Shown here one piece after another: positions 61,802-64,000 of a DNA stretch of 64,000 nt; position 1 is the stretch's first letter, and each line of letters begins with the position of its first letter. The translations under genes were made by a program, and so were the position numbers. Under the pieces are notes generated by a model that worked only from the letters and a program-made list of their open reading frames with translations, did not search any database and was not told the origin of the DNA. The stretch lies in contig NZ_FQYI01000002.1 in the NCBI RefSeq assembly GCF_900141665.1, forward strand, positions 186,001 through 250,000, in the 5' to 3' direction. Origin of the DNA: Cruoricaptor ignavus (GTDB lineage Bacteria > Bacteroidota > Bacteroidia > Flavobacteriales > Weeksellaceae).

Positions 61802-62614
61802 ATGTCTTACGGTCTTCTAGAAGGAAAGAAGGGAATTATATTCGGTGCGCTGAACAATCAGTCCATCGCGTGGAAAGTTGCGGAGCGCTGCCACGAAGAG
61901 GGGGCGGAATTCATCCTCTCCAATGCGCCCATAGGCCTCAGAATGGGCGAGCTGAACGAGCTTGCGGAGAAAACCGGCTCGGAAATCATCGGCGCAGATG
62001 CTACCTCTGTGGAGGATCTTGAAAAACTTTTTGATGCCGCCGAAGAGAAATACGGCAAGCTGGATTTCATTCTTCATTCCATCGGGATGTCCGTAAATGT
62101 GCGGAAGGGCCGGCACTATACGGACATGAATTACGACTGGACTGCGAAGGGCTGGGATATTTCTGCCGGGAGCTTCCACAAAATCCTACAGACCGTATGG
62201 AAAAAAGATCTTATGAATGAGTGGGCATCCATTCTTGCGCTGAGCTATATCGCTGCGCAGCGCAACTTCCCGGATTATAACGATATGGCGGACAACAAGG
62301 CCTATCTGGAGAGCATCGCGAGATCCTTCGGCGTGTATTTTGGTGAAAGAAAAGTGCGTGTGAATACCATCTCTCAGTCGCCTACGCCTACGACGGCCGG
62401 GACGGGTGTGAAAGGATTCGGCGGTTTTATCAGCTTTGCGGAGGATATGTCGCCGCTCGGCAATGCCACTGCGGATGAGTGCGCAGATTTCTGCGTTGCG
62501 ATGTTCAGTGATCTTACAAGGAAAATCACTATGCAAAACCTCTATCACGACGGAGGTTTCAGCGCAATGGGTGTCTCGCAAAAAGTTATCGACCGATACA
62601 CGGGGGAAAATTAA
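61802..62614 (+). CDS. fabI: Enoyl-[acyl-carrier-protein] reductase
   Basis: A 270-residue NADH-dependent reductase for the last step of each fatty acid elongation cycle, the triclosan target. The cofactor region is IIFGALNNQSIAWKVAE with the FabI-type insertion; the active site is SILALSYIAAQ and NFPDYNDMADNKAYLES with Tyr-x6-Lys spacing. The C-terminus NLYHDGGFSAMGVS is typical. It has its own promoter and is followed by a DUF2141 gene. Confidence 0.97.
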   Translation: MSYGLLEGKKGIIFGALNNQSIAWKVAERCHEEGAEFILSNAPIGLRMGELNELAEKTGSEIIGADATSVEDLEKLFDAAEEKYGKLDFILHSIGMSVNVRKGRHYTDMNYDWTAKGWDISAGSFHKILQTVWKKDLMNEWASILALSYIAAQRNFPDYNDMADNKAYLESIARSFGVYFGERKVRVNTISQSPTPTTAGTGVKGFGGFISFAEDMSPLGNATADECADFCVAMFSDLTRKITMQNLYHDGGFSAMGVSQKVIDRYTGEN

Positions 62615-62619
62615 TTTTG
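62612..62619 (+). promoter_or_regulatory. -7 box overlapping the fabI stop codon
   Basis: TAATTTTG begins with the fabI TAA (62612-62614) and lies 41 nt before the DUF2141 ATG. Confidence 0.5.
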
Positions 62620-62660
62620 GCGTGAATATTGAAATTCATTGGGGAAAAATTTTAGATCCG

Positions 62661-63092
62661 ATGAATATTTTTAAGAAGTTAATTTTTTCAGCTCCGATAT
62701 TGATAGCAGGTACCGCGGCTGCTCAACATTCTCTCACTGTAAATATTTCCAACCTGAAAGCAGGCAAAGGCAAGGTGGAAATTGGTATTTATAATAAGGC
62801 GGAAGGATTCCTGAAGCCGGATAAAGTCTATATCGGGGAAAAGGTAAAAGTAGGGAGCGCCTCCACGCTTTCCTATACATTCCGCGACCTGCCGGCGGGA
62901 AACTATGCAGTTGCCGTTTACCAGGACGAAAACAGCAATGGCAAGGCGGATACAAATATGATAGGAATCCCGAAAGAGGGCTTCGGTTTTTCGAATAATG
63001 TGAAACCTAAATTGAGCCCGCCAACATTCACTCAAACAAAATTTACGCTTATCCAAGATAAGAGCATTAATATTACTCTGCTAAATTATTGA
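62661..63092 (+). CDS. DUF2141 secreted protein
   Basis: A 143-residue secreted protein. A signal peptide (FKKLIFSAPILIAGTAAA, cut near residue 21) precedes a beta-sandwich with KGKVEIGIYNKAEGFL, the calcium-binding-like YQDENSNGKADTNMIGIPKEG and GFGFSNN, the DUF2141 signature. Function is unknown; carotenoid-related or outer-membrane roles have been proposed for relatives but are not shown here. The ATG at 62661 is the only start that gives the signal peptide; the longer frame lies within fabI. Confidence 0.9.
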   Translation: MNIFKKLIFSAPILIAGTAAAQHSLTVNISNLKAGKGKVEIGIYNKAEGFLKPDKVYIGEKVKVGSASTLSYTFRDLPAGNYAVAVYQDENSNGKADTNMIGIPKEGFGFSNNVKPKLSPPTFTQTKFTLIQDKSINITLLNY

Positions 63093-63182
63093 CATTCAGA
63101 AAATTAAAAAAAATTAAAGCAGGTTAATTTCTGCTCCATTATTTTTAATTAATTTAAATTAGCATTTTTCATGGAAATGCCG

Positions 63183-63190
63183 TAAATTTG
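63183..63190 (+). promoter_or_regulatory. -7 box of the peroxiredoxin gene
   Basis: TAAATTTG, 27 nt before the ATG at 63218. Confidence 0.6.
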
Positions 63191-63217
63191 TAGAGGAAAA
63201 TTTTTAAACAATATATT

Positions 63218-63850
63218 ATGTCATTAGTTGGAAGACAGTTTCCCAATGTAACTGTGGACGCAATGTCCGAAATGGGTGATGATCTGAGAATCAACATTTT
63301 TGAAGAGGCTACGAAGAACAAGCAAAAGGTGCTTCTGTTCTGGTATCCGAAGGATTTTACTTTCGTTTGCCCTACTGAGCTTCACGCTTTCCAGGAAGCC
63401 TTGGGCGAATTTGAGAAGAGAAATACCAAGGTAATCGGCGCATCCTGCGATACGAACGAAGTGCACTTTGCGTGGCTAAACACGCCTAAAGACAACGGCG
63501 GAATTGAGGGCGTAACCTACCCTATCCTTGCTGATACGCACCGCCAACTTGCCGGAATCCTGGGCATTCTAGATCAGGATTTTGAGTATGATGATGACGG
63601 CAACGAAATTTTTACCGGTGGAAATGTAGCCTACAGAGCAACTTACCTTGTGGATGAGGATGGAAAAATTTTCCACGAATCTGTAAACGATATGCCGCTT
63701 GGAAGAAATGTTCAGGAATATCTACGCCTCGTCGACGCTTACACTCATGTACAAAAGCACGGCGAAGTTTGCCCGGCAAACTGGGAAGAAGGCAAGGATG
63801 CAATGAGCGCTAACAGAAATTCAACGGCGGAATACCTTTCAAAACACTAA
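63218..63850 (+). CDS. 2-Cys peroxiredoxin (AhpC/Prx1 type)
   Basis: A 210-residue thiol peroxidase. The peroxidatic cysteine is in DFTFVCPTELHAF near residue 50 and the resolving cysteine in HGEVCPANWEEG near 190, so it is a typical 2-Cys enzyme working as a dimer or decamer. The insertion IFTGGNVAYRATYLVDEDG is usual. A thioredoxin-like gene begins 4 nt after its stop and could be its reductant. Confidence 0.96.
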   Translation: MSLVGRQFPNVTVDAMSEMGDDLRINIFEEATKNKQKVLLFWYPKDFTFVCPTELHAFQEALGEFEKRNTKVIGASCDTNEVHFAWLNTPKDNGGIEGVTYPILADTHRQLAGILGILDQDFEYDDDGNEIFTGGNVAYRATYLVDEDGKIFHESVNDMPLGRNVQEYLRLVDAYTHVQKHGEVCPANWEEGKDAMSANRNSTAEYLSKH

Positions 63851-63854
63851 GATT

Positions 63855-64000
63855 ATGTTTACCGAATTAAGCGAAGATAATCTGCAAGAGCTTGTAAATC
63901 AGCACGAAAAGGTGATGGTTCAGTACGGCGCTTCGTGGTGCGGCAACTGCAGAATTATGAAACCGAAGTTCAAAAAACTGGCGAGCGAAAACGAAGGCGT
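63855..64000 (+). CDS. Thioredoxin-like protein (cut by the window end)
   Basis: Only the first 48 codons are present. The protein starts MFTELSEDNLQELV and has the redox motif ASWCGNCRIMKPKFKKL, WCGNC in place of WCGPC. There is no signal peptide. Its position 4 nt after the peroxiredoxin gene suggests it reduces that enzyme. Confidence 0.9.
   Translation, partial: MFTELSEDNLQELVNQHEKVMVQYGASWCGNCRIMKPKFKKLASENEG

Overview
The window reads as a continuous chromosomal segment of a Bacteroidota bacterium, most likely class Flavobacteriia and close to the Weeksellaceae (Chryseobacterium group). This rests on gene content (SecDF fusion, GyrA of flavobacterial type, DAHP synthase/chorismate mutase fusion, CFBP-type double PPIase, BlaI without a nearby sensor, DUF4294, DUF1015 after serC-serA, bifunctional nuclease with a UVR tail). 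It also rests on promoters: the TAnnTTTG element typical of the Bacteroidota primary sigma factor recurs upstream of genes, while Shine-Dalgarno sequences are scarce. The genus is not certain; base composition looks richer in GC than most Chryseobacterium. No tRNA, rRNA, CRISPR array, prophage or complete insertion sequence was found. Coding density is high and nearly all genes are housekeeping.

Layout. 1-9.7 kb: the 3'-truncated gyrA, an acyl-CoA reductase divergent from a dicluster ferredoxin, serC-serA-DUF1015, a secreted cyclophilin-FKBP fusion and ilvE. 9.7-16.2 kb: mnmD, a NUDIX hydrolase, DUF4294, a VWA/MoxR-type AAA+ pair, an M42 peptidase and rpe. 16.2-27 kb (mostly minus): ndk, rsgA, the aroG/chorismate mutase fusion, dnaX split by a -1 frameshift at an A10 run, a second cluster (ABC ATPase, radC, acyltransferase-like, membrane protein, ppa), then pdhC and pdhA. 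27-31.5 kb (plus): a PAP2-like protein with a BlaI regulator, then thrS-infC-rpmI-rplT. 31.5-35 kb (minus): tatA, PAP2 phosphatase, NlpC/P60, dapD, glycosyltransferase. 35-43 kb: a small structured RNA candidate, a 65-residue ORF, three MFS transporters (one frameshifted), UbiA, mevalonate kinase, thiolase and a bifunctional nuclease. 43-57 kb: secDF, hemN, an amino-acid permease, pnuC-dapF-mltG, an outer-membrane receptor, galE and a DegT aminotransferase. 57-64 kb: a complete cyanophycin module (cphA divergent from cphB and an isoaspartyl peptidase), fabI, DUF2141, peroxiredoxin and the start of a thioredoxin.

The most interesting signals are below gene level. They are: (i) dnaX, read as gamma/tau only by frameshifting on ten A residues, with its zinc-ribbon cysteines missing; (ii) at least seven genes whose ATG lies exactly 4 nt after a perfect TAnnTTTG box (and two or three more at 5 nt), which implies many leaderless mRNAs; (iii) infC with no in-frame ATG/GTG/TTG for its conserved N-terminus and a probable AUA start; (iv) a 60-nt transcription unit that folds into a three-stem junction opposite the end of a small ORF; and (v) inverted-repeat intergenic islands just after hemN and cphA.
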